This document shows positions 50,766 through 59,163 of a stretch of 64,000 nucleotides of DNA, piece by piece. Position numbers and translations under genes: made by a program. The first letter of the stretch is position 1, and each line of letters starts with the position of its first letter. A model generated the notes under the pieces. That model was not told the origin of the DNA and ran no database searches. It was given only the letters and a program-made list of their open reading frames with translations. Source of the DNA: an uncultured Lachnospiraceae bacterium (GTDB lineage: Bacteria > Bacillota > Clostridia > Lachnospirales > Lachnospiraceae); NCBI GenBank assembly GCA_910587305.1, contig CAJUKV010000003.1:62001-126000 (forward strand), in the 5' to 3' direction.

Positions 50766-50787
50766 GCAGGGAAGATTTCTTCCCTGC
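50766..50787 (+). terminator. hairpin after the YesM kinase gene
   Basis: GCAGGGAAGA (50766-50775) pairs with TCTTCCCTGC (50778-50787) around a TT loop. No T-run follows, so its terminator role is uncertain. The same stem theme appears at 6877-6908. Confidence 0.4.
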
Positions 50788-50877
50788 CCGCTGCGCGGCC
50801 GCATGCTGCATCAGCCGCAAGTCTCCATATGCGGGCCTGCCCGTCGCACTGACGCGCTTTGCCAATCAGCTGACTGC

Positions 50878-50990
50878 ATCAAAAAGGGGCTGTTGCAAAA
50901 CTTGGATGCTATACAATATATACCAAACTTCTAGCGTATGGCTGCTATATATTGTATGAATCTACCGTTTTGCGACATCCCCTTTTTGAT
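50878..50990. mobile_element. MITE-like element with 24-bp terminal inverted repeats
   Basis: The left arm ATCAAAAAGGGGCTGTTGCA begins at 50878; the right arm is its complement with two mismatches and ends at 50990. Inside lies a perfect 12-bp inverted repeat ATACAATATATA / TATATATTGTAT. The full 113 bp folds into one long hairpin, and there is no coding capacity. The GGGGCTGTTGCAAAA end resembles the ends of several IS families. No clear target duplication was seen. It lies between the convergent kinase and glucosidase genes, where it could also act as a bidirectional terminator. Confidence 0.6.
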
Positions 50991-51013
50991 TAACAGGCCC
51001 TCCTGCCGGCTTT

Positions 51014-52681
51014 TTATTTTTCAATTACAAAGCTCTCGTACGGGCGGAGGGTCATTTTCTCCTCAATGGGCTTTGTCTCATAATTGCTGATAAGATAACT
51101 TCCGCTTCTAAATTCCTCCGGAATTTCAATTTCCGTCTCGTTTTCATAGAAATTGCAGACCACAAGCAGCTTTTCCTCTCCTAACGTTCTGGTGTAAGCA
51201 TAAATTTCTTTTGAATCCGGAAGGAGCAGGTCGTAGTTTCCATATACTATGATATCCTTTTCTTTCCTGAGCCGAATCAGCTTCTGATAATAACAGAAAA
51301 TGGAATCCGGATCCGCAAGCTGGGCTTTTGCATTAATTTCCGTGTAGTTGGGATTTACCATAATCCATGGGGTTCCGGTGGTAAAGCCTGCGTTTTCGCT
51401 GTCATCCCACTGGAAAGGAGTTCTTGCGTTATCCCGACTCTTGCATCTTAAATACCGCATCATTTCTTCGGAGGTAAATACCTTCTGATCCTCTACCAGC
51501 TCATAGTAAGCGTTAATGCTGTCCAAATCCCTGAAATCCTTCACGCTCATAAAGGGCGCGTTGGTCATTCCCAGTTCCTGACCCTGGTACACGTAAGGGG
51601 TTCCCTGCATCATATGGAGGCAGGTAGCCAGCATTTTAGCCGACACGGCATGATATTCTTTGCTGTCGTTTCCAAATCTGGATATGGAACGGGGCTGATC
51701 GTGATTCTCCCAAAACAGGCTGTTCCAGGCGATTTCCTCAAGGCCTTTCTGCCATCTGGTAAGAATTTCCTTTAAATCCCTCAAATCCATTTTTTTATCC
51801 GTCCACTTATTGCTTCCATCCGCATCTACGTGCATATGCTCAAACTGGAATACCATGTTCAGCTCTTTTTCATCGCTTCTTGCGTACTTCTTCGCTTCCT
51901 CCAATGTAACGCCGGAGCATTCTCCTACGGTGATGGTATCCGCATTGTTCAGCACCTTCTCTCTCATCTCCTGAAGATATTCATGGACATGAGGGCCGTT
52001 TGCCGGCTCGTTAAAGCTGGCATAGCCGTTAATTCCCGCCGGGCCGTCCGGCAGATCAGGCTTTTTGGAAATCAGGCTGATTACATCCATGCGGAATCCG
52101 TCAACTCCCTTATCCAGCCACCAGTTCATCATGTCAAACACTTCCTGGCGCACCTTGGGATTATCCCAGTTTAAGTCAGGCTGTTTTTTGGAAAACAGAT
52201 GCAGATAGTACATGTCTGTCTTTTCATCATACTGCCATGCGGATCCGGAAAAACATGATCCCCAGTTATTCGGCTCCTTTCCGTCCTTAGCAGGTCTCCA
52301 AATATAATAATCTCTGTATGGATTGTCCACGGATTTCTGACTTTCAATAAACCATGGATGTTCATCCGATGTGTGGTTTACCACCAAATCCATCACCAGC
52401 TTTATGCCATGCTCATGAGCCGACGCCAGCATCTTATCGAAATCCTCCATAGTGCCAAACTCGTCCATAATGTCCTGGTAATCGCTGATATCATAACCGT
52501 TATCGTCATTGGGAGATTTGTAAACAGGGGATAACCATAAAACGTTGATTCCCAGTTTCTCCAAATAATCCATTTTTTCCGTGATACCGTTTAAATCTCC
52601 AATTCCATCCCCATTGCTGTCCTTAAAGCTTCTTGGATAAATCTGATAAACGATACTTTCCTTCCACCATCTTTTATCCAT
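51014..52681 (-). CDS. oligo-1,6-glucosidase (GH13, MalL-like)
   Basis: A 555-residue cytoplasmic glycoside hydrolase. The catalytic TIM barrel shows LVVNHTSDEHPWF (98-111), the QPDLN motif (167-171), GVDGFRMDVI with nucleophile D199, the acid/base E254 in TVGEC and the transition-state aspartate in NHDQPR. Valine at 200 after the nucleophile is the known mark of alpha-1,6 specificity in this family. A C-terminal beta domain ends EKMTLRPYESFVIE. It releases glucose from isomaltose-type oligosaccharides. The start follows GGAGGAAAAAATA. It is adjacent to the YesM/YesN sugar locus. Confidence 0.92.
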   Translation of the reverse strand: MDKRWWKESIVYQIYPRSFKDSNGDGIGDLNGITEKMDYLEKLGINVLWLSPVYKSPNDDNGYDISDYQDIMDEFGTMEDFDKMLASAHEHGIKLVMDLVVNHTSDEHPWFIESQKSVDNPYRDYYIWRPAKDGKEPNNWGSCFSGSAWQYDEKTDMYYLHLFSKKQPDLNWDNPKVRQEVFDMMNWWLDKGVDGFRMDVISLISKKPDLPDGPAGINGYASFNEPANGPHVHEYLQEMREKVLNNADTITVGECSGVTLEEAKKYARSDEKELNMVFQFEHMHVDADGSNKWTDKKMDLRDLKEILTRWQKGLEEIAWNSLFWENHDQPRSISRFGNDSKEYHAVSAKMLATCLHMMQGTPYVYQGQELGMTNAPFMSVKDFRDLDSINAYYELVEDQKVFTSEEMMRYLRCKSRDNARTPFQWDDSENAGFTTGTPWIMVNPNYTEINAKAQLADPDSIFCYYQKLIRLRKEKDIIVYGNYDLLLPDSKEIYAYTRTLGEEKLLVVCNFYENETEIEIPEEFRSGSYLISNYETKPIEEKMTLRPYESFVIEK

Positions 52682-52847
52682 TATTTTTTCCTCCTTTTTC
52701 CGTATCCCCGGTCGTAAGAAACAATTCGGATAAGATAAACCGTTTCCATTTCCTGACAGGTATTTTTACTACTTCCATCATAACCTATTTGCGGAAAAAA
52801 GTCTTATACTTTTTTCAATATTTTAATACTTCATATCGAGGAAAGTG

Positions 52848-52881
52848 TTACTATTCAAGGCCCACGGGCCGCTCATAGTAA
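52848..52881. repeat. dispersed palindromic repeat, family A, copy 4
   Basis: A 34-bp palindrome starting TTACTATTCAAGGCCC that matches 3174-3207 at most positions. It is followed by a second hairpin, GGGGCGG (52887-52893) with CCGCCCC (52919-52925), enclosing TTTTGC/GCAAAA. The gap 52682-53159 shows nothing else. Confidence 0.7.
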
Positions 52882-53159
52882 AATTCGGGGCGGCATTTCG
52901 AGTTTTGCTACGCAAAAACCGCCCCTCATTCCTGAATCATAATCTTACGGAATGGGCCTACGCAGTTTCATCTGGTATTGAAAACTGGCAAATAAGGTTA
53001 TTGTAACTTTGCCGTATAATATTTGTGTGTGAAATGATTGCATTTATCATTGAAAAGTAGTATTCTATATATCACAAAACAGCGCCTTTCCTTTAACTTA
53101 CATGGCACTTGCCGCCCCGGCGCAGAAATAGTATATATTTGTATAAGGAAGTTTTTGAC

Positions 53160-54065
53160 ATGAGAGAAGAATTTCATATTATCAGTGATGGCTCCTGTGA
53201 CCTGCCGCCCAAACTGGCACAGGAAAAGAATGTAACCATCGTTCCCTTTTATGTATCTTTTGATGATCAACATTATTTGAAAGAAAATGTAGAAATTGAT
53301 ATTCGAGACTTTTACCAGCAAATGGTAGACAAAAAAGGGGTATACCCCAAGTCCTCCATGCCTTCTATCCGTGATTATGAAGAAGCGTTCCTCCCCTATG
53401 CCCAGGCGGAAATTCCGGTAATCTGCATCTGCATTACAACGAAATTCAGCGGTTCCATGCAGTCAGCCCTAAACGCCCGCTCCCTCATACGGGAGAAATA
53501 TCCCAATGCGGAAATCACTGTCATTGACGCTACCATTAACACGGTTTTACAGGGGCAGTATGTGTTGGAAGCGGTAGATTTGCGGGATCACGGTTTTCGC
53601 TATCAGGATGCGGCCACGCGGCTGGAACAGATAAAAAGCTCCGGGAGAATTTTTTTCACGGTGGGAAATATGGAATATTTAAAGCACGGCGGAAGAATTG
53701 GCAGGGTAGCCGCCCTTGCAGGGAGCGTACTTGATATCCGTCCCGTAATTACGCTCAAGCAGGGAGAAATCTTTCCTTCCGGCGTGGACAGAGGCCGGAA
53801 GCGCACTTTAAAAAAGGCGCAGGATCTTCTTTTGGAATATTTAAAGGAAAGCGATCTGGGAGTCCAATGCTACAGCATTGCAGTCGGGTATGGCTATGAC
53901 AGAGAAGAAGGGCTTGCTTTCCGTGACCAGTCGCTGTCCCTGCTTCGAGATAAGGGGTATCCTGTGAATGATATCCCCGCTTATCAGATCGGTGCTACCA
54001 TCGGCGTCCACACCGGGCCCTATCCGCTGGGCTTTGGCATCATCGAAAAGGGGATTCATTCATAG
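53160..54065 (+). CDS. DegV family fatty-acid-binding protein
   Basis: A 301-residue cytoplasmic protein. ATG 53160 follows AAGGAAG at good spacing. Family marks are FHIISDGSCDLPP, VPFYVSFDDQHYLKE, YPKSSMPSIRDYEEAF, the CITTKFSGSMQSA ligand loop and TVGNMEYLKHGGRIG. DegV (FakB) proteins hold a fatty acid for phosphorylation by FakA; the lipid here is not known. No fakA is adjacent. Confidence 0.88.
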   Translation: MREEFHIISDGSCDLPPKLAQEKNVTIVPFYVSFDDQHYLKENVEIDIRDFYQQMVDKKGVYPKSSMPSIRDYEEAFLPYAQAEIPVICICITTKFSGSMQSALNARSLIREKYPNAEITVIDATINTVLQGQYVLEAVDLRDHGFRYQDAATRLEQIKSSGRIFFTVGNMEYLKHGGRIGRVAALAGSVLDIRPVITLKQGEIFPSGVDRGRKRTLKKAQDLLLEYLKESDLGVQCYSIAVGYGYDREEGLAFRDQSLSLLRDKGYPVNDIPAYQIGATIGVHTGPYPLGFGIIEKGIHS

Positions 54066-54167
54066 ACGTAAAAACCTCCCGACATCCACCAAATATCCGC
54101 TTCGCGGCCGTCAGGCAAATGCCGGCGGGAATACAGGCCTGAAAATCTGAATCTATGAGGACAAAGC

Positions 54168-54569
54168 ATGAAGCGGCTTAGAAAAACCGGATTGTTTCTT
54201 TTACTTGCGCCAATTGTATTCATTATCGTTTTCATACTATATGAAATCTTTGGTATGTGCGTAAACCATCTTGCCACAAGACGCCGGACACAGGCGTTAC
54301 AGGACGCTTTGGAAAGCAGTATTCCGGATATCGAGTTTATAGACGTCTATTGGGAAACCGGGAACACATCGGGAACCGGTAATCACGTTGACTGCTTATC
54401 CTGCGTCACCTTTTCAACGCAAATGCCGGAACCTGAAATAAGGAGCAGACTGGCTGACTATTATGAATTTGATGAATGGAGCTGCCATATCAGTCAAACG
54501 GATACCGGAGATTATCTGTTTTATCTGAATACATCAGCTCCATTTCCGGACAATATCGAGGGGCATTAA
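54168..54569 (+). CDS. small single-pass membrane protein, unknown function
   Basis: A 133-residue protein with one N-terminal helix (GLFLLLAPIVFIIVFILYEI) and an outward domain of about 95 residues that I do not recognise. It contains two cysteines in HVDCLSCVTF, a third in DEWSCHIS and an acidic patch. The start follows GAGGACAAAGC. It stands in the same direction as the degV gene, 100 bp behind it. It may be secreted after membrane anchoring; nothing more can be said. Confidence 0.55.
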   Translation: MKRLRKTGLFLLLAPIVFIIVFILYEIFGMCVNHLATRRRTQALQDALESSIPDIEFIDVYWETGNTSGTGNHVDCLSCVTFSTQMPEPEIRSRLADYYEFDEWSCHISQTDTGDYLFYLNTSAPFPDNIEGH

Positions 54570-54632
54570 TTTCCGGCAGATTGACCGCGCCTTATACGCA
54601 CCCATTTCCCCTGTCGCCTCGCTGACAATGCC

Positions 54633-54909
54633 TTACTGCCGTATGGCATTGGGATAAATCCGTTCCGGCATTTTGTCGGTAAGCCACTCCACGGCAGTGG
54701 CCACCGCCATACTTTCCAAAAACAGGAACATTGCATCATTTATAAGGTCCTGCAAAAACCGTCAGAAATGCTCCTGTAAAACCATATACAAAGCAAAACA
54801 GCCCTGAGGCAAAACCACGGTTTCTGAAATCCTTAACCCTTATGGTTGCAACCGCCGTCTCGGCCAGCCATGCCAAAAAAGAACAGGCAAAAAAGTATTC
54901 CAATTTCAT
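54633..54909 (-). pseudogene. broken CmpB-type membrane protein gene
   Basis: The frame starting at ATG 54909 reads MKLEYFFACSFLAWLAETAV, then RNRGFASGLFCFVYGFTGAF, and stops after AGPYK. The next frame continues without a gap: DLINDAMFLFLESMAVATAV, then EWLTDKMPERIY, ending at TAA 54633-54635. These are the first and second blocks of PF06541 proteins (compare 20727-21272), so one frameshift and a C-terminal truncation have destroyed the gene. It is too short to have been listed as an open frame. It is the only feature in the 54570-54921 gap. Confidence 0.7.
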
Positions 54910-54921
54910 AAAATGTGTGGC

Positions 54922-55473
54922 TCATAACAGACACCTTTTCTCCCTGATTTTTTGTTTTATCATGGCAACGGTTTCTTCGATGGAACAATTCGTCGTATCT
55001 ATCACATGATGTTCATAACATCCTAGATCACAAAACTGCTCCCACATTGCCTCAACTATCTCTATATTGGTTTCCCTGCCCAATTTGGAACGTCCAACCG
55101 CCCTCTTCATGGTTTCCTGCCTGTTCGCCCGCAATACAATGTAATGTACCACATAATGATTCTGTGCGGCCTTTCTCCACGGCTTTAAAAACCACGGCCC
55201 TATAATTCCGTCTACAATCACATCATATCCGCCACGCGCATAACATTTTGCCGCTTCTAATAAGGCTTCAATCACAACCAAATTCTGCTCCTGAGATTCC
55301 GGCAGATGAGGAGAGAGAGCGCCTTTACTAAGATAGTGATAAAAATCATCCGTATGCATATGTACCGATTTTTCCAAATCTGATGTTTTCGCAGCAATTG
55401 ACGCCGCCGTAGTTTTTCCGGTTCCCGGGCAACCCGTGATAATCACGATTCTTCCCTGTCCCATGTGCATCCA
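54922..55473 (-). CDS. P-loop kinase-like ATPase (AAA_33 type)
   Basis: A 183-residue cytoplasmic protein. The start is taken at ATG 55473 (MHMGQGRIVIITGC) after GGGAGAGTTGG. The Walker A is GCPGTGKTT near residues 13-21, and the Walker B-like segment is YDVIVDGIIGPW. The fold is that of small-molecule kinases such as gluconate, shikimate or antibiotic kinases, or zeta-type kinases; the substrate cannot be told. The neighbours upstream are GNAT genes in the same direction. Confidence 0.75.
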   Translation of the reverse strand, partial: WMHMGQGRIVIITGCPGTGKTTAASIAAKTSDLEKSVHMHTDDFYHYLSKGALSPHLPESQEQNLVVIEALLEAAKCYARGGYDVIVDGIIGPWFLKPWRKAAQNHYVVHYIVLRANRQETMKRAVGRSKLGRETNIEIVEAMWEQFCDLGCYEHHVIDTTNCSIEETVAMIKQKIREKRCLL

Positions 55474-55573
55474 ACTCTCCCTAAAATTTTTCTCTTTGCG
55501 TTTGCTTTTTTTGATTTGGTTTTGGCTTTTCATGGCCAAGGTGACTCATTTTCCCGTCCGGATAATTATTGAA

Positions 55574-56155
55574 CTATCCTATAAAATATCCCAAATCCAG
55601 ACGCACTTCTTTTCTATCGATGTCCCTGTTGGAATAACAGCAGCTGTCAAAGCCGATCAGCTCAAATCCCTCCTGCAGGTAAAAACTGATCGCCGGAACA
55701 TTACAGGACTGCGTTTCTAAAATAATTGCCCGTCTGTGTTCGGAAACTGCCTGCTGTTTTGCAATTCCCATTAACGCATGTCCAATTCCTTTTCTTCTCA
55801 GTTTTTCGTGCACCCAAAGCTCCGTAACCATCAGCCTGTTAGACCACTCTTCCGGACAGGTCTCAATACAGGCGACCAACTCCCGGCCGCCTTCCTTTTC
55901 CTCTACAATCCCCCATGCATCGGCCTTTTCCCAATGATCCTGATACAATTTATCCGGGAAATCGTATTCCTCCGGGTAATGGGAAATCGGTTCCTTTGAT
56001 TTTGTTTTTACAAACTGTACGCTGACGCCCTTATCGTTCTTTTCTATTTTCACATTATAATATTCCTCTGTGGTATATCTCATTGGTATACGGGCATTTT
56101 TCCACTGTTCTTTTGGAAGATGCGCTATTTTATGTTGTTCTGTATTCCTGTTCAT
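55574..56155 (-). CDS. GNAT family N-acetyltransferase
   Basis: A 193-residue acetyltransferase. The acetyl-CoA-binding segment is ELWVHEKLRRKGIGHALM (V-x-x-x-x-R-x-x-G-I-G), followed by ILETQSCNVPAISFYLQEGFELIG. An N-terminal half precedes it. The acceptor is unknown, though the layout is common for streptothricin-type and small-molecule acetyltransferases. The start follows AAGGAGGTTACAG. Confidence 0.82.
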   Translation of the reverse strand: MNRNTEQHKIAHLPKEQWKNARIPMRYTTEEYYNVKIEKNDKGVSVQFVKTKSKEPISHYPEEYDFPDKLYQDHWEKADAWGIVEEKEGGRELVACIETCPEEWSNRLMVTELWVHEKLRRKGIGHALMGIAKQQAVSEHRRAIILETQSCNVPAISFYLQEGFELIGFDSCCYSNRDIDRKEVRLDLGYFIG

Positions 56156-56218
56156 CTGTAACCTCCTTACAAAAATTTTTGTTTCCTTTTTTGCATAATT
56201 TCTCTTAGGCGAATCCTT

Positions 56219-57289
56219 TCACAGCTTTGCCCTTTCAAATTCTGCAAAATCTGCAAATCTTTTTATCTTTTCTCCGCTATCCGTAATTGTCCGGACAAAA
56301 TCCTGCTCCACCCTTTTGGTCGTCTTGGTCAGTTTTTCCAAATCCTTATAGTTATACGATCCCAAAATATCGTAACATACCATCCCCTGTTCCCCTGCCG
56401 TTTCCTCAAACTCATTTTGCAGGCAGACAGCGGATAAAAATGCTAAGATAAAATTTCCGGTTTCCGCACAAACATATATTTTGTTAAAGGTAGAACTGAT
56501 TTCCTCATATAATCTTGCCAAAAAGTAATAATCCGTGCTTTTGTTTGACGCTTCTTTTTCTGCCTTTTCTTCCTGCTTTTGTTCCTCCCCGGCCGGTTTT
56601 ATTGCCGCAAAATCAGCAAAGGATTTTAAAAGATTATGAGAATGTATTTTGATATCCTCCATATTTTCCGATTTTATTACGTCTTCATATTCCCTGATAA
56701 AATCAGCAGGAATATTTTCAAATCTATGTAAATCTTCATATTGTTTTTTCAGGCCAAAATGAAAATAATCCTGGTTATAGATGGCCACGGCATCCGCCAA
56801 AGCCATAATGATTCCCCCTGACAAAAGGCGCGCTTTCATAAGCTTATTGCAATTCTTAAGCTGCGAATACAATTTACAGGCATGTACAAATTTTTCTTTT
56901 GCAATTTTTTTCGTATGGACAGGATCCTTTAAATTGTCCTGTAGCTTCTTCTGTAGATACTTAAATTTTTCTAATTCCTCCGCAGAATGACAGTACAATA
57001 CTTTCACATCCCCAACGCATGGGATGAGTGTTTCTTTTAAGTTTGCAATTCCTTCCACTCGCTCCCAGCTCATAGGGAAAATATCATAGCCAATGTCCTG
57101 AATTATGAAATCCACTGCGAACCGGTATCCCCTCTGTGTCCTTGGAATGAAATAGCAGTCTACGTCCGATTTTGCATTGGCCGTGCCATTCACATAAGAT
57201 CCATATAACAAAATTAGCGCTATATCCTCCGCATAATCCTTTTCAACGCGATTAGAAATCCAATTTATAATTTTATCATTGACTGTCAT
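56219..57289 (-). CDS. nucleotidyltransferase-domain protein
   Basis: A 356-residue protein starting MTVNDKIINWISNRVEKDYA at ATG 57289, behind GGGGGTATAAGA. The N-terminal Pol-beta-type core is LILLYGSYVNGTANAKSDVDCYFIP: GS with a following D-x-D is the catalytic signature. The C-terminal two thirds are helical with a charged Glu/Lys stretch near 245. It would transfer a nucleotide to a small molecule or protein; candidate roles are antibiotic modification or toxin activity. The 5' end adjoins a palindromic repeat. Confidence 0.7.
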   Translation of the reverse strand: MTVNDKIINWISNRVEKDYAEDIALILLYGSYVNGTANAKSDVDCYFIPRTQRGYRFAVDFIIQDIGYDIFPMSWERVEGIANLKETLIPCVGDVKVLYCHSAEELEKFKYLQKKLQDNLKDPVHTKKIAKEKFVHACKLYSQLKNCNKLMKARLLSGGIIMALADAVAIYNQDYFHFGLKKQYEDLHRFENIPADFIREYEDVIKSENMEDIKIHSHNLLKSFADFAAIKPAGEEQKQEEKAEKEASNKSTDYYFLARLYEEISSTFNKIYVCAETGNFILAFLSAVCLQNEFEETAGEQGMVCYDILGSYNYKDLEKLTKTTKRVEQDFVRTITDSGEKIKRFADFAEFERAKL

Positions 57290-57300
57290 TCTTATACCCC

Positions 57301-57367
57301 CGCATACCGCAAGCTGTGCTTGCGGTACTGCCACCAATAAGTAGTTTGGAAGTTTACTTCCAAACTT
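57301..57367 (-). repeat. dispersed start-codon-proximal palindromic repeat, family C, copy 2
   Basis: TACCGCAAGC (57305-57314) pairs perfectly with GCTTGCGGTA (57318-57327), and AGTTTGGAAGT (57343-57353) with ACTTCCAAACT (57356-57366). It aligns with 17967-18033. It ends just before the Shine-Dalgarno run of five G of the nucleotidyltransferase gene and overlaps the end of the GNAT pseudogene. Confidence 0.65.
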
Positions 57368-57877
57368 ATACCCCCGCATATTCCATTGAACGCATCTGCA
57401 TACTCCCGTCCAATTTCCTGAACTTTCCATACCCCGTAAAATGCAGTCCGCACTTTTTCATAACATTTCCCGAAGCAAGATTCGGCTCGCAATGAGAGGA
57501 AGCAAATTTTCGCGCCCCCAATTTATACGTGCATAATTCATCATCGCTTTTACCGCTTCCGTGGCATATCCCATTCCCCAGCAGTCATATCGGAAATTAT
57601 AGCCAAATCCCCAGCTGTCTTTTGGAGAATCAAATCCAATATCACCGCTGCCAATCAGCTTTCCGTCCGAAATACGTTCAAAGCCAAAATAGTATGTGCT
57701 TGTATCCTCCTCCACGGAGGCAATCCATTCTCTTACCTGTTCAATGTCAGTATAAGTAGTGTAGACCATATACCTCGCCACTCTCTCATCGCCGACCCAT
57801 TCAAAAACATCCTCCGCGTCGGCTATTTTTAGGGGGCGCAGCAATAAACGTTCCGTTCTGATTTCAATATCATGCAT
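57366..57877 (-). pseudogene. frameshifted GNAT (RimJ/RimL-type) acetyltransferase
   Basis: From ATG 57877 (MHDIEIRTERLLLRPLK, after GGGGAGGT) the frame has the family pattern to WGMGYATEAVKAMMNYAR and then derails near 57535, giving a short false end at 57458. The -1 frame continues with the expected family sequence: GARKFASSHCEPNLASGNVM, then KKCGLHFTGYGKF, to a stop at 57366-57368. One base gained or lost in an A/G-rich stretch explains it. A recent mutation or a sequencing error are both possible. The intact protein would be about 171 residues. Confidence 0.75.
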
Positions 57878-57990
57878 TATCATACCTCCCCTGCTCTTAA
57901 TGTCATAAGTTCATCTTACCACTTATATTTTTCTTTTACTATAAAAATATAGGTATAACTCTCTTTTAGTTAAAATAACCTGTCAGGAGC

Positions 57991-58030
57991 TTGACATATA
58001 TTATCCTATATAGTACTATTTTATATAGGA
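57991..58030 (+). promoter_or_regulatory. marR promoter with overlapping operator
   Basis: TTGACA (57991-57996), 17 bp, TACTAT (58014-58019). A perfect 9-bp inverted repeat TCCTATATA (58004-58012) / TATATAGGA (58022-58030) spans the -10 element and the start point. The MarR protein encoded next probably binds here and represses its own gene. Confidence 0.7.
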
Positions 58031-58038
58031 GGAAAAAG

Positions 58039-58482
58039 ATGGAAACGCAGGCAGGTTTTTTGATAACGCAGATTAAGCAGATAGGCGGGAGGGTATTTGA
58101 CAAAATACTGCAAAAAGAAAATATATGGGAATTTAACGGTGCTCAGGGTAAGATTCTGTATGTTCTCTGGCAGCATGACCACATTTCAATCATAGAATTG
58201 TCAAATCTTACGGGACTTGCCAACACTACCCTTACAAGTATGCTTGACAGAATGGAGGCGGCAGGGTTGCTGCGCCGTCTGTCTGACCCAAAAGACAGGC
58301 GCAAAAACCTTATTGCGCTGACCGAAAAGGCAAGGCAGCTCAAAGAAAGATATGATAAGGTTTCACTGGAAATGCACCAGGTGTATTTCAAAAATTTCAG
58401 CACGGAGGAGATAATGGAATTTGAAAGCTATCTACGCAGGGTGCTGGACAACGTTAAGGAGGAAAATTCCTCTGCCCGCTGA
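58039..58482 (+). CDS. MarR family transcriptional regulator
   Basis: A 147-residue winged-helix regulator. ATG 58039 follows TAGGAGGAAAAAG. The DNA-binding core is SIIELSNLTGLANTTLTSML with the wing RLSDPKDRRKNLIALTEKA. The N- and C-terminal helices form the dimer. The protein likely responds to a phenolic or oxidant ligand. Its gene is in one transcript with the flavin reductase-like gene 71 bp downstream, which is therefore the likely target of regulation. Confidence 0.88.
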   Translation: METQAGFLITQIKQIGGRVFDKILQKENIWEFNGAQGKILYVLWQHDHISIIELSNLTGLANTTLTSMLDRMEAAGLLRRLSDPKDRRKNLIALTEKARQLKERYDKVSLEMHQVYFKNFSTEEIMEFESYLRRVLDNVKEENSSAR

Positions 58483-58553
58483 CAAGGACACCTATCGTGC
58501 GGGCATAGCAGGCATTTCTCTCCTGAAAACAAATAGGAGGAAGAATTGTAATT

Positions 58554-59132
58554 ATGAGTAAGATATCAAGACAGGCGACAAATGATTTTTGTCCCCAGAC
58601 ACTGTTTTTATATGGCACGTATAAAGAGGACAAGACCCCCGATTTCGGTCTTTTCTGCTGGCTTAGCTACTGTTGGGACGGAGAAGCCGGCGTAATGATG
58701 TGCATAGGCGGAGAAAAGCTGACAAAGGACAGAATAAAAGCGGGCAACATCTTCTCCGCAAATCTTGTCACGGAAAAACTGCTTCCCATGGCCGACTACC
58801 TTGGAAACAAATCCGGCTATGACAGGGACAAAATGAATTTTAATGTTGACATCGGCAAAGGGGCTGTTCTGGACGTGCCCATCCTCACGGAAAGTCCCGT
58901 TAACTATGAATTGGAAGTTACAAAAAGCATTCCTCTTGACGGAGGGGAAGTATTTTTGTGCAAGATGCGGAACGTACTTTATAACGAGGAGCTTATGGAC
59001 GAAAAAATATCCGTGGGCGAACGTTTAAGGAATATTGCCCCCATTAAAACCACCTGCAGCACATACTTTTCTTACACCGGTGAAGTTCTTGGCGCATGGG
59101 GCGAGCCCGGGAAAACATTTTTGCAAAAATAA
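58554..59132 (+). CDS. flavin reductase-like domain protein
   Basis: A 192-residue protein. SANLVTEKLLPMADYLGNKS and AVLDVPILTESPVNYELEVT are typical of the flavin-reductase-like FMN-binding domain. It probably binds FMN and reduces a small molecule with NAD(P)H; the substrate is unknown. Several cysteines near the start (NDFCPQTLF, LFCWLSYC) are unusual for the fold. The start follows AGGAGG at long spacing. Confidence 0.75.
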   Translation: MSKISRQATNDFCPQTLFLYGTYKEDKTPDFGLFCWLSYCWDGEAGVMMCIGGEKLTKDRIKAGNIFSANLVTEKLLPMADYLGNKSGYDRDKMNFNVDIGKGAVLDVPILTESPVNYELEVTKSIPLDGGEVFLCKMRNVLYNEELMDEKISVGERLRNIAPIKTTCSTYFSYTGEVLGAWGEPGKTFLQK

Positions 59133-59163
59133 AACAAAAAAATTTTCAACTGTTCCTGCCATA

